Source of the DNA: Verrucomicrobiales bacterium
GTDB lineage: Bacteria; Verrucomicrobiota; Verrucomicrobiia; Verrucomicrobiales; DEV007
Direction: 5' to 3'
Assembly: GCA_002726915.1 (NCBI GenBank)
Contig: PBSY01000060.1
Location: 101,834-165,833 of the forward strand
DNA: 64,000 nucleotides
The notes beneath the pieces are model-generated. The model worked only from the letters and a program-made list of their open reading frames with translations. It did no database searches and had not been told where the DNA came from. Of the stretch, positions 55,388 to 63,930 are shown piece after piece. How positions within the stretch are numbered: the stretch's first letter is position 1; each line of letters starts with the position of its first letter. The translations under genes were made by a program, and so were the position numbers.

Positions 55388-55725
55388 TTATGCGAAAATA
55401 GTTCTGTTTACTCGTGGTAATTTTTCCTTCGGGTGATTTAAGGGTTGCTGAATTTCAGTTTGATCGGGCTTAGCTTCCTGCACTTTGCCAAGGATTAGAT
55501 CGAGAATACCGTCTTTGAGTCGTGCAAAGATCACTCTCGGATCCACTCCCTTCGGCAGGTGGAGAACTCTTTCGATTTTCTCCACGTTTTGCGGATCTCC
55601 CTGAACGCAACTTTCTCTGCGCTGAGTCGGATAAGAACCTCGTGATACTCAAGTTTTAGATCCTTCTTCTTCACGCCGTGACGGTCGGGGCGGGCAGGGT
55701 AACTCTCTCATGCCACTCAACGCCC
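55388..55725 (-). pseudogene. Hsp20 relic, first copy of a tandem pair, frameshifted
   Basis: The 5' part (about 55725-55590) reads EWHERVTLPRPDRHGVKKKD and LKLEYHEVLIRLSAEK; the 3' part, in another frame, reads NVEKIERVLHLPKGVDPRVI and FARLKDGILDLILGKVQEAK. The second half is a clear alpha-crystallin C-terminus (compare F-x-LP-x-GVD-x8-NGVL-x-L-x-LPK). A frameshift at about 55590 separates them, and the N-terminal arm is missing. The frame runs to a stop at 55388, later than the usual Hsp20 end. Both relics point to a decayed two-gene small heat-shock operon. Confidence 0.7.
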
Positions 55726-56106
55726 CGCTTGGAAGCCAATTAAGGGATGTATAAGCGAACGAAGCAGTCGCGAGAAAACCACTGTCTTGCCAGCAGGTAA
55801 TCAAAGTCACTGAATGGTCAATTGATATGAGAGTATCTAATTAATTTCACAGGCTGTGATATTGAGGGTTTAATTATCACTGACCCTATCTTCCTATTCG
55901 CAATTTATAGGTAGTTTCCACGCCAGTCCGAACTTGATATTCTTTAACTGACTGTGTTTCAATAGTTTGCGGATAACACCGGAACGAACCAATGCGGCTC
56001 ATCATAAAAACCGATCGCGCCGATAGAGTATGTCATCATCTCCTGCTTGATGGGCAGATTGACTTCACCAGAGGATTCTGATTCAATCCACTGCGCAGTT
56101 CCTGCC
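55726..56106. other. Intergenic region upstream of the HAD phosphatase gene
   Basis: This 381-base region is AT-richer than its surroundings. A short minus-strand frame (55959-56108, 49 residues ending EPHWFVPVLSANY) has protein-like composition but no recognised family; its ATG shares the CATG of the HAD start on the opposite strand. It is left uncalled. Nothing else is supported. Confidence 0.3.
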
Positions 56107-56703
56107 ATGTCCAACACTTTCCTTTTTGATATCGGTAACGTCATCATCGCCTTTGACTTTGGCATTGCCGCCCGTCGTCTCGCCCCCCATATCGAAATTC
56201 CCGCAGAAGAGGCTTTACAGGAGGTAACTCAACTATCGATTCCGCTAGAAGTAGGCGAACTATCGACGGATGAATTTATCGAACTGGCCTCAGCCCGAAT
56301 TGGCTTTAAAGGCAGCTCAGATTTCTTTCGTAACTCTATTGCTGATATCTTTGAATTGAACATGCCTATTGTTCGTTTCATTGAAGAGCAAAAGAAGTCT
56401 GGCGCCACCCTTCATTTGTTGTCGAACACCAACGATATTCACGTCTCTTTCTTTGAAGCCAACTACCCCGTTTTCGACCTTTTTGAAGGGCGCGTCTATT
56501 CCCACGAAGTGAGGCTCATGAAACCGGATCCAGCAATCTTTAAACACTCGATCGAGAAACTTAAGCTAGACCCGGGGACAACGATTTACATCGATGACAA
56601 ACCTGAAAACTGTGAGGCAGGCAAGGAGGCCGGCCTCATTCCGATTCAATATAATATAGATAAACACGATGCTTTCCTTGCCGAGGTCACCAAACACCTT
56701 TGA
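56107..56703 (+). CDS. HAD-superfamily phosphatase (YihX-like)
   Basis: With ATG 56107 the protein has 198 residues. HAD motif I is LFDIGNVIIAFDF (DxGNV type), motif II LLSNTNDIH, the lysine is in RLMKPDPAIF, and motif IV is YIDDKPENCEAGKEAG. The DxGNV and SNTN signatures match YihX-type sugar-phosphate phosphatases such as glucose-1-phosphatase. A 14-bp perfect hairpin follows at 56709-56739. Confidence 0.88.
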   Translation: MSNTFLFDIGNVIIAFDFGIAARRLAPHIEIPAEEALQEVTQLSIPLEVGELSTDEFIELASARIGFKGSSDFFRNSIADIFELNMPIVRFIEEQKKSGATLHLLSNTNDIHVSFFEANYPVFDLFEGRVYSHEVRLMKPDPAIFKHSIEKLKLDPGTTIYIDDKPENCEAGKEAGLIPIQYNIDKHDAFLAEVTKHL

Positions 56704-56708
56704 CGTAA

Positions 56709-56739
56709 GATGGCCTGTCCCGCAACGGGACAGGCCATC
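56709..56739 (+). terminator. Long perfect hairpin after the HAD phosphatase gene
   Basis: A perfect 14-bp inverted repeat (gatggcctgtcccg, loop caa, cgggacaggccatc) starts 5 bases after the stop codon. There is no T-run, so it is not a classical intrinsic terminator; it may stabilise the 3' end or end transcription by another route. Confidence 0.55.
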
Positions 56740-56829
56740 GCGAACTTACCCGTTTTGACAAGCCTTCCGCTTTACGACAGCTTTTTCATCCACAAGTCGC
56801 AGCCCTTTTCTGGCGCAATCAGAATCGCT

Positions 56830-58170
56830 ATGAGTAAAACAAATCCCCCACCTTCCACCGAAAGTTCACGTCGCGCTTTCTTCAAAACCACTGGCGCAGC
56901 AGCTGCTGCCGGCACTGCCATCGGCTTCCCAACAGTCACTAAGGGTGCTCCCAATGACCAAAAACTTAAAATTGGGGTTATTGGAACGGGAGGTCGCGGA
57001 GGAGGCGCCATACTGAATGCTCTCAAAGCCGACGACAACGTTGAACTATGGGCCATGGGTGATCTCTACCTTGAAGTAGCGGAGAAAAAACTTGAGTCCA
57101 TTCGCAAACAGCCTAACGCAAAAGAGAAGGTTTCTGACGGAATCGACAGCCGCATCTTCGGTGGAATCGACAGCTACAAAAAAGTCCTCGATACAGGCAT
57201 TGACGTCGCCTTGCTAACGACTCCTCCGGGATTTCGGCCCCAACATTTTCGGGCCGCAGTTGATGCCGGCGTCCACGCATTTGTGGAAAAACCGTGCGCC
57301 ACAGACATGGAGGGAGTGAAGGACTTTCTCGCCACTTCTAAGCTCGCAGCTGAAAAAAACCTCTCCATTCTCTGTGGCTTTTGTTATCGATACAGCCAGT
57401 TAGGTCGCGCTCTATTTGAGCGCATTCACGATGGAGCGATCGGGGATATAAAGAGCGTTCATTCCTACTACTACGCAGGTCCAGTCAAGCCGATGCCAGA
57501 GCCTTCAAGTCGTCCTGATGGCATGAGCGATACCGAGTGGCAGATCAAAAATTGGTATAACTTCACTTGGCTCTCTGGCGACGGGATCGTTGAGCAAGGT
57601 TGCCATAACGTTGACCGGGTCGGGTGGCTATTCAACGATGCTAACCCGGTGGCCGCTTTCGGTAGTGGTGGCCGCGTACGACCGAATAACGAGGGCAACA
57701 TCTACGACCACTTCAACATCACTTACGAATACGAAAACAATGTTAAAGCCCATGTAGGTTGGCGTCAGTACGTGAAGTCACACAACAACGTCAGTGATAT
57801 CATTATCGGAACCAAGGGAGTTGCGAATTTTGCTCCCGGCAAAGCCAGCATTGAAGGAGAGAACCCTTGGACTTATCGAAAGCCCCGCACGCCGAAGAGT
57901 ATGTATGATATTGAACACGAGGAGTTCTTTGCCGCGATTCGCTCCAGCGAGCGCAAAGATGATGCCGAGTGGATCGGCCACTCTACGGTCATGGCGATCC
58001 TTGGGCGAACCGCTTGTTACTCTGGCAAACGAATCACCTGGGATAACATGTGGGATGCCGATCAAAAACTGGTGCCGACCAACCTCAGCATGACGGCTCC
58101 ACTCGAGATTCGTCCGATGCGAGTTCCCGGACTTCCAGAAACTCAGGATACCGCCTTTGCCAACGTCTAA
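56830..58170 (+). CDS. Tat-exported Gfo/Idh/MocA family oxidoreductase
   Basis: With ATG 56830 the product has 446 residues. A twin-arginine signal (SSRRAFFKTTGAAAAAGTA, Arg14-Arg15) precedes the Rossmann domain with KIGVIGTGGRGGG and the conserved FVEKPCATD (Lys-Pro of the EKP motif). The C-terminal domain has SGDGIVEQGCHNVDRVGW. Such Tat-exported family members are very numerous in Planctomycetes and Verrucomicrobia and probably act on sugars or inositols with NAD(P) bound before export. The substrate is unknown. An in-frame earlier start at 56710 would hide the Tat signal and is rejected. Confidence 0.92.
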   Translation: MSKTNPPPSTESSRRAFFKTTGAAAAAGTAIGFPTVTKGAPNDQKLKIGVIGTGGRGGGAILNALKADDNVELWAMGDLYLEVAEKKLESIRKQPNAKEKVSDGIDSRIFGGIDSYKKVLDTGIDVALLTTPPGFRPQHFRAAVDAGVHAFVEKPCATDMEGVKDFLATSKLAAEKNLSILCGFCYRYSQLGRALFERIHDGAIGDIKSVHSYYYAGPVKPMPEPSSRPDGMSDTEWQIKNWYNFTWLSGDGIVEQGCHNVDRVGWLFNDANPVAAFGSGGRVRPNNEGNIYDHFNITYEYENNVKAHVGWRQYVKSHNNVSDIIIGTKGVANFAPGKASIEGENPWTYRKPRTPKSMYDIEHEEFFAAIRSSERKDDAEWIGHSTVMAILGRTACYSGKRITWDNMWDADQKLVPTNLSMTAPLEIRPMRVPGLPETQDTAFANV

Positions 58171-58264
58171 TTCTATCGTATTATTCGGGTCCATTACCGG
58201 ATCCTTTTTTCCAAACAGAGAAGAGAATTGATTTCCTGACAATTTCAGCGTTTCATAACTTCGT

Positions 58265-58954
58265 TTGAATCTTTCACTGACAGAAAAGCCACTTAGCGTC
58301 GCTACGATCACGCAGCCCGAGGACCTCGAATTTCTTGCTGCTGGATACGCAGTTCCTTCAAACATTCTCGAATTCCGCCTCGATAATTTGGGCGAGCTAG
58401 CCGAACAATCGACCAAAGTGATGCGTACAGTCGAGCGCCCCACTCTGCTGACGGTTCGACGACCGGATGAAGGCGGCGCCAACGATCTCGATGATGATGC
58501 GCGCGTGGCACTCTATTCAGAACACATGAGTGGAACCGAAATTGTCGATACCGAAATCGTTTCGCTTGAGTCAGAGGCATTCGCCGGATTCGCCACCAGA
58601 GTAGAAGACAACTCCTCGATTCTTGCTGCTTCGTATCATGACTTCAATTGTTGGCCCGGGATGGACGTCATCCGCTCCAAGGTAGATCGCGCCTATGAGT
58701 TAGATGCTGAAATAGCGAAGATAGCCATCGTGATTGAGCAGATGTCAGATCTTTTCGATCTCGCGGAATTAGTGAGCTATCACCGAAGCGAAGGCCGCCT
58801 CATTTCCGCTATGGGCATGGGCTCCCTCGGAAAGCTATCCCGCCTTGTTCTCGCGAAGGCTGGCTCTTGTCTTAATTACGGCTACCTCAAGACACCCAAC
58901 GCGCCGGGCCAGTGGTCCGCCGAAGATCTCACCCGCCTGATCGCAGACCTGTAA
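58265..58954 (+). CDS. aroD: 3-dehydroquinate dehydratase, type I
   Basis: AroD converts 3-dehydroquinate to 3-dehydroshikimate. The 229-residue protein starts at TTG 58265, since no ATG fits before the first conserved strand. The catalytic residues are the Schiff-base Lys152 (AEIAKIAIVIEQ) and His125 in AASYHDFN, and ILEFRLDNL (Glu36, Arg38) binds substrate. Type I enzymes are less common than type II in this group of bacteria. It starts 94 bases after the oxidoreductase and converges on the HAD gene with a 16-base gap. Confidence 0.88.
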   Translation: MNLSLTEKPLSVATITQPEDLEFLAAGYAVPSNILEFRLDNLGELAEQSTKVMRTVERPTLLTVRRPDEGGANDLDDDARVALYSEHMSGTEIVDTEIVSLESEAFAGFATRVEDNSSILAASYHDFNCWPGMDVIRSKVDRAYELDAEIAKIAIVIEQMSDLFDLAELVSYHRSEGRLISAMGMGSLGKLSRLVLAKAGSCLNYGYLKTPNAPGQWSAEDLTRLIADL

Positions 58955-58970
58955 GCCCAGCGACACGTTT

Positions 58971-59849
58971 TCAATGGGTCGGCGCAGCAACGGTCGCGTC
59001 CACAAGTTCGCGGCGGCGCGTCTCGACAATACGCGATGAAATCTCTAGAACAGTCTCTTCAAGAATCAATCGCAGGTGGCTGCCGGCGCGGTAATCTGCT
59101 GGCGCAATGTATTTGATGCGACCGGAGACTCCCGACAATTGGAAGGCCTTACGAAAGCTGGTTCGAGATTCATCACCTGGATTGTAGACCGCAATGCTGT
59201 GTCCCCCGAATCGGTTCATCACCGTAAAACACGGCACATCGGTCGGCCCATCTCCGAGGTAAATCATATTAGGGAATGGAATCGGTCGCAGCTCATCCGG
59301 CATGTGGTCGTTCACATCCTCCGACGGGTCCAACATTCCTTTATTAATCCGGAAAAGATACTGGGTTTTCGCCGTGTGAGAGATGACACGGCGAGGGAAC
59401 GAAATTCTACCGGAGCTGTTCTCGGCAAACTCGCATCCAAAGATTTCTTTGAAATGCGCCCTGAGCTGGCTTCCATCAATCAACGCCTTCAGTCCACTTG
59501 ATACAATATAGTGTTCGATGGATACTCCCATTGCCCGATGTTCGTCGGTGAGAAGCGCTTCCAACTCTTCAAACATTTCAGGCAGCCCCGGGAAAAACTT
59601 TAGCCCTTTCCCCAACTCCTTAAGATCGGCATTACTTGGCCCATCCATTTCGAGGTAGTCAATCATCGCCTTCAGGTAGGCAAGTTCATTTTCATAACCG
59701 TCGTTATCGACTAGATTCTTACAGCGCTTCCAGAATTCAGAAGGGTTAATACCAAAATGAGGGAAGAGAACCTCGTCCTGCATATAAGTCGGACTGAGAG
59801 TTTGATCGTAGTCGTAAACGATTCCAATAGTGTTCTGCGGTGAAGCCAT
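58971..59849 (-). CDS. HAD-superfamily phosphatase-like protein
   Basis: With ATG 59849 the protein has 292 residues. Motif I is IVYDYDQTLSP (both aspartates present), followed by a helical cap, IVSSGLKALIDGS as motif II and YLGDGPTDVPCF as motif IV. The layout resembles phosphoserine-phosphatase-like HAD members with a helical cap. The substrate is unknown. It is 67 bases downstream of the TIGR01777-type gene on the same strand. Confidence 0.85.
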   Translation of the reverse strand: MASPQNTIGIVYDYDQTLSPTYMQDEVLFPHFGINPSEFWKRCKNLVDNDGYENELAYLKAMIDYLEMDGPSNADLKELGKGLKFFPGLPEMFEELEALLTDEHRAMGVSIEHYIVSSGLKALIDGSQLRAHFKEIFGCEFAENSSGRISFPRRVISHTAKTQYLFRINKGMLDPSEDVNDHMPDELRPIPFPNMIYLGDGPTDVPCFTVMNRFGGHSIAVYNPGDESRTSFRKAFQLSGVSGRIKYIAPADYRAGSHLRLILEETVLEISSRIVETRRRELVDATVAAPTH

Positions 59850-59915
59850 ATTCTTCGATTGAGTTAACCCTAACACAAAAGCGGACCTGTTGCAGCCTCG
59901 GATTGAGTTGGGAGG

Positions 59916-60854
59916 TCACGAATCCGCTACGTCCTCGCAATCAACTTTGTCTTCAGGAAGCTCCCTGCCTTCAATATCCCTGAGGGCCCTTTCGAGATCT
60001 GGAAAGCGCCATTGATAGCTGAAGGCATTCATCACCGCCGGTTCGATGCGCTGGCTGTCGAGAAAAAGACACCCCATACCACCCGGTAAATGCTTGAGGA
60101 TAAATTGAGGTACAGGAATGACTGCCAGCCGCCTTAAAACGCGCGCGTAGATTTTTGTAAACTCAGAATTTCGAACCGGATTAGGCGCCGCTGCATTGAC
60201 TTCTCCGTGCAGCCCACATTGCTGGATACACTCCATAAAAATTCCCGCGATGTCGTTGATATGTATCCAGGACATCCACTGAGATCCAGCCCCAAGCTTT
60301 CCCCCGATGCCGAGTTTGAAAATAGGGCGAACTTTTTGGAGCAAACCCTGATCACCGAGAACCAGTCCAATGCGCGGGACAACCACTCGAATCCCGTGAC
60401 GCTTCGCTTCGTAAGCAGCGGCTTCCCATTCGCGGCAGAGTTCAGGAATAAATCCAAGACCGACCTCTGCACCTTCGTCGAGCACTTCATCTGCCCGGTT
60501 GCCGTAAAAACCAATCCCCGAAGCCGAAACCAGCACCTTGGGACGGTCCTCCTCAGGCGTTCTAGCCAGTGCTTCAATAAGATCAGTCGTTAGATCAACG
60601 CGGCTATCGCGAACCCGCCGCAACTTCTCTTTTGTCCACAACCCTACAATCGGCTCTCCAGCCAGATGAACGAGGGCATCGAGGCCGGATACGTCGAGTG
60701 ACTCAGTATTCGCAAACGATCGAACCTCGTCGGCCCCTTCGATAACGGTGTTCTCGGATCGACTGTAGGCGACGACTTTCCAGTGACGGGACTTCGCTTC
60801 CGCAATGATCGCCGTCCCTAGGAATCCGCGCGCTCCTGTGATGCCAACTTTCAT
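59916..60854 (-). CDS. TIGR01777-family NAD-dependent epimerase/dehydratase-like protein
   Basis: The 312-residue protein has the Rossmann start MKVGITGARGFLGTAI, the ALVHLAGEPI segment, VSASGIGFYGNR with the catalytic-type Tyr, MSWIHINDIAGI, and a C-terminal DUF1731-like region with SQRIEPAVMNAFSYQWRFPD. This is the extended SDR group that includes E. coli YfcH; its reaction is not established. It is 114 bases downstream of the REC-DHp gene. Confidence 0.9.
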   Translation of the reverse strand: MKVGITGARGFLGTAIIAEAKSRHWKVVAYSRSENTVIEGADEVRSFANTESLDVSGLDALVHLAGEPIVGLWTKEKLRRVRDSRVDLTTDLIEALARTPEEDRPKVLVSASGIGFYGNRADEVLDEGAEVGLGFIPELCREWEAAAYEAKRHGIRVVVPRIGLVLGDQGLLQKVRPIFKLGIGGKLGAGSQWMSWIHINDIAGIFMECIQQCGLHGEVNAAAPNPVRNSEFTKIYARVLRRLAVIPVPQFILKHLPGGMGCLFLDSQRIEPAVMNAFSYQWRFPDLERALRDIEGRELPEDKVDCEDVADS

Positions 60855-60968
60855 TCAATCCACGTCTCCATATTCTGTCAAAGGCGGGAAACTAGGGCCG
60901 AAAGAAGCCTCTGCCAAACATTATCGGGTGGAACAAAAGAAACCTATACTGTTAACTCGAGCCATTGA

Positions 60969-61733
60969 TCACGCCTTCGCGTCAGCTTTTTGCTCGTCGA
61001 GAATATTAACAAACTCCCTGGACCATTCGCGTAGCCGGGTCATGCCTTGTGCCGGTATGGGAGAAACTCCCGGCTCCATCAGGATTAACTCGGCAAATCC
61101 AGTTACAGAACCGATCAGATTTCGAAAATCGTGACGAAGCTCTTGGTCATGGAGGGAAAACTCTTCAACCGGATTCAGCTTCTTCCGAATGGCGATACCA
61201 GCGTCCTCAATGTAGCCAAACAATTCGGGACCATCTTCTCCATACTCGTAAAGATGGGCCTTAAGACTAACTGTCATATTGATGATTTCGCGAGCGAGTT
61301 CGCGAAGGCGATTGAGCGATGGATCACGGCCAACCTCGATCGGTTCGATCTCTTCCTCGAGACTGTTCTCCTCTCCCACATGGCCTTCAAGTGCTGAAAG
61401 CACGGATTGCGTCCCTTTATGGGTGGGAAAAACCGAACAAAAGCCAGCGGCATTCGCCTTTTCGAGCACCCCAGCATGCTCCGTTGATGAAAGCCCAAAG
61501 AAGGGAATGTTGGCGAGCATACCGATTCCTTTAACCGCCTGAACCGCGCTCCAAAGACCATGCTCCGCGAGATCAAGATCAATCACGATGAAGTCTGGTG
61601 TGTGCTGACGGCAGAACTCGACCATCTGCACAGGATTCCAAACAACGGCGGTTTGATACCCCCGTTGGCCTAGCGCCTCCTGAAACCGCTCGCCCGTGAT
61701 TCGCTCAACGGCTACAATCAAAACCCGACTCAT
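60969..61733 (-). CDS. Receiver-like domain fused to a histidine-kinase DHp segment, no ATPase domain
   Basis: The 254-residue protein has a receiver-like domain (1-120) with Asp52 in FIVIDLDLAEHG, but the N-terminal acidic pair is missing (LIVAVER instead of VDD). A linker and a helical region follow, then HisKA-like helix LHDQELRHDFRNLIGSVTGF with His201 in the H-D-F-R-N context. It ends at 254, so the HATPase domain is absent. It could be a phosphotransfer or scaffolding protein, or an anti-kinase. Its upstream region is AT-rich and shared with the azurin-like gene. Confidence 0.75.
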   Translation of the reverse strand: MSRVLIVAVERITGERFQEALGQRGYQTAVVWNPVQMVEFCRQHTPDFIVIDLDLAEHGLWSAVQAVKGIGMLANIPFFGLSSTEHAGVLEKANAAGFCSVFPTHKGTQSVLSALEGHVGEENSLEEEIEPIEVGRDPSLNRLRELAREIINMTVSLKAHLYEYGEDGPELFGYIEDAGIAIRKKLNPVEEFSLHDQELRHDFRNLIGSVTGFAELILMEPGVSPIPAQGMTRLREWSREFVNILDEQKADAKA

Positions 61734-61737
61734 CTGA

Positions 61738-61845
61738 AATATTACAAAATTACACTAAATTAACGATAAATAATCAAATTTCCATAAATTTACAGTTTAT
61801 TAATTTTTTTCCAACTAATTTTTAAAAATTTCTATAATTTCTTGC
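61738..61845. promoter_or_regulatory. AT-rich divergent promoter region (REC-DHp gene and azurin-like gene)
   Basis: About 100 bases are nearly all A+T. TATAAT occurs at 61833-61838 on the plus strand, 124 bases before the azurin-like start, without a clear -35 box. The string taaattaacgataaat (61756-61771) resembles taaattacgataaat in the rarA upstream region. Confidence 0.35.
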
Positions 61846-61961
61846 AGTGAAGCCGGGCGGGTGAACCCCATTGCACGACTCGATTCGTAATCTACTATGG
61901 GGTGCTTTAGATGGTCAGCGATAAACTGCCTGGCCAAGTAAGCTACCCTCTCCATAATCTT

Positions 61962-62423
61962 ATGAAAAAGTTCCTCCCTGGCCTTGTTGTAGCAACCCTC
62001 GCCACCAGTTCCCTGACCGTTGTCGCGGATGAAGTCGCTGAAGTTAAAATCACCGCCGATAAAGTGCAGTTCGTTTTTGATGTGAAAGAATTTACCGTGA
62101 ACGCCGGTCAAAAGGTCAAAATCACACTAGTCAATCCTGAAGATAGTGTCACCCGTCAGCCTCACAACATTCTTTTCGTAAAGCCCGGAACCAAAGACAC
62201 TGTTGGAATGGCCGCGAATGCCGGGTTGTCTGATCCCGAGTTTCTTACAACTAAGCACGCAGTTCCAGACTCAGATGATGTGCTCTTTTCCTCTATGCTT
62301 GCCCAGCCGGGTGGCGAAGAGATTCTTGAATTCACTGCTCCAAGTGAGCCAGGCGACTACCCATATCTCTGCACCTACCCTGGCCATTGGGCCATTATGA
62401 ATGGTGTAATGAAAGTGAAGTAG
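61962..62423 (+). CDS. Azurin/plastocyanin-like blue copper protein
   Basis: With ATG 61962 the protein has 153 residues, a signal peptide (MKKFLPGLVVATLATSSLTVVA) and a cupredoxin fold. The type 1 copper ligands are visible: His68 (RQPHNILF), Cys137, His142 and Met146 in LCTYPGHWAIM. It should carry electrons in the periplasm. Its partner is unknown. It ends at a strong terminator and faces eboE, transcribed towards it. Confidence 0.92.
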   Translation: MKKFLPGLVVATLATSSLTVVADEVAEVKITADKVQFVFDVKEFTVNAGQKVKITLVNPEDSVTRQPHNILFVKPGTKDTVGMAANAGLSDPEFLTTKHAVPDSDDVLFSSMLAQPGGEEILEFTAPSEPGDYPYLCTYPGHWAIMNGVMKVK

Positions 62424-62446
62424 CCTCTCCTCCTTGTTTGTTTTTG

Positions 62447-62490
62447 AAATCCCACCAGAACGGCACCGGCCGCTTTTGGTGGGATTTTTT
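62447..62490 (+). terminator. Intrinsic terminator after the azurin-like gene
   Basis: Inverted repeat aaatcccacca ... tggtgggattt (11 bp) enclosing an inner GC-rich cggcaccggccg stretch, followed by T-rich sequence, about 24 bases after the stop codon. Confidence 0.85.
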
Positions 62491-62727
62491 GGTCAACTCT
62501 GCTGACACACGCTGAATCAGCGCATTGAAAATTCGAGAGGATTTTGTGATGATCCGTTTTGATTTTATCATGAACAGGATTTTCAAGATTAGAAACTTCC
62601 TCTGGATCGACAATAAAGATCAAATGGCACTGCCCAGCCTTGGCACCTCTACTCACCATTGAAGTTTCGTTTCCAGTCCGCCTAGGAAAACAAGTCTGAT
62701 TATCTCAAGTAGAATCTGCCCCTCAAT
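62491..62727. other. Convergent intergenic region with a possible dispersed-repeat fragment
   Basis: Between the azurin-like terminator and the end of eboE. The sequence gaacaggattttcaagatt at 62572-62590 resembles a fragment seen scattered in many bacterial genomes (reverse strand ...aatcctgttcatgat). No gene is supported. Confidence 0.3.
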
Positions 62728-63930
62728 TTAAGCCAGACAGTAGCGCCGAAATTCGCTCAAAGTCCATTCATACTCGGCTTCGAGTTGGTCTACGACATCT
62801 CGTGAGCGGATCTCTTCGGGCAAGACTTCCCACGTGTAGGTCTCCATTTCGAAGTGCTGACAGAACACTTCTCCCTTTTCGGCCGCAGTTGTCTGCAACA
62901 GTTGAAAAACCCCGGAGATTTGGTCACGAGTATCTTCAAAATACTCTATCGCCCGAGTGTGAAGTGGAACGTGAAAATGCACCCTCCACTCATCGCCCGG
63001 GAAGGACTGATTCTTGCTGAACCAATCGAAGGCTTCTGGAAGATCCGAAAATCGATGTGTTACATCGTCACCAGAACGAACAACGACCTGGTGAAGGTAG
63101 ACGTCATCCTGAAAGGCTCCCAGTCGCCTGATCGAATCCACAGAGGGTTTGAGCTTGAGAGCTGAACTCAAGTGGATCTTACTGATCCTGATTCCCGCAT
63201 CCAACAACCCACGAACCGAATCACCTGGCTCTTCATACTCAATGGCGAGGTGGCACGTGTCATAATTCACTCCTATATTAGAGAGAATCCGCGATTGCTC
63301 CGCACTCTCTTTTCCTGACAGATAACCATCAAAGAAAGCGATTGTCTCTTCACTCGTTTCAAAAAGGCACAGTGGCTCCGGTTCGAGTCCGAGATGAATG
63401 TCGCGACCTGTCTTATCCTTCAGCACTTCAATGTAATCGGAGCAGTCCGACAAATTGCGATACATTGCCTCCAGTTGTTCGCCTCGGGTCTCCGGCTTAA
63501 TAAACCCTTTGAATGAACCTGGCACCGTGCTCACGCTGATGGACTGCCCCTCTGGCGATAATTCCACCATGAGGTCGAACAACCGCTTGGTGTAGTCCAG
63601 ACGTTCCGGAGTCGTCCAGTCGGGAGCATAAACTTGCTCCTTCACCCGACGGCCATGAAAGGTCCCGTATGGAAAGCCATTCATCGTAAAGACATATGCG
63701 TTTCGCTCGTCGAGCCAACGTCTAAATCCATCTTTAGCGGCACGATTTCCGACCAGTTCTTGACACGCATCATTCCCCAGACGAAGCCCGATTCCATAGG
63801 GCTGAGTCGGACTAACCCGCTTTCGCACTTCTTCAGTATAGTGCTTCAGCCCGTCAAAGGTCTCCTCCCAGGTTTCTCCACGGTGGATGTTGGTGCAGTA
63901 ACCCAAGTCAATCTCGTGCTTCAATCGCAT
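62728..63930 (-). CDS. eboE: Ebo-cluster protein EboE (TIM-barrel sugar-isomerase-like)
   Basis: With ATG 63930 the protein has 400 residues and starts MRLKHEIDLGYCTNIHRGET, closely matching EboE (metabolite traffic protein), whose N-terminus reads YCTNIHPGETWEE. Further signatures are GIGLRLGNDAC, ISVSTVPGSFKGF, HLGLEPEPLCLFE and NIGVNYDTCHLA of the xylose-isomerase-like TIM barrel. Ebo proteins are needed for transport of a precursor to the periplasm in cyanobacterial scytonemin synthesis; the role in other bacteria is not settled. Other ebo genes would lie beyond the right edge. An upstream in-frame start at 63957 is possible. Confidence 0.88.
   Translation of the reverse strand: MRLKHEIDLGYCTNIHRGETWEETFDGLKHYTEEVRKRVSPTQPYGIGLRLGNDACQELVGNRAAKDGFRRWLDERNAYVFTMNGFPYGTFHGRRVKEQVYAPDWTTPERLDYTKRLFDLMVELSPEGQSISVSTVPGSFKGFIKPETRGEQLEAMYRNLSDCSDYIEVLKDKTGRDIHLGLEPEPLCLFETSEETIAFFDGYLSGKESAEQSRILSNIGVNYDTCHLAIEYEEPGDSVRGLLDAGIRISKIHLSSALKLKPSVDSIRRLGAFQDDVYLHQVVVRSGDDVTHRFSDLPEAFDWFSKNQSFPGDEWRVHFHVPLHTRAIEYFEDTRDQISGVFQLLQTTAAEKGEVFCQHFEMETYTWEVLPEEIRSRDVVDQLEAEYEWTLSEFRRYCLA

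Noticed and set aside
55245..55436. 63-codon plus-strand open frame
   Set aside because: It is antisense to the two Hsp20 relics, which have clear motifs on the minus strand.
55959..56108. 49-residue minus-strand open frame ending EPHWFVPVLSANY
   Set aside because: Protein-like composition, but no family and its start overlaps the HAD start on the other strand; too weak to call.
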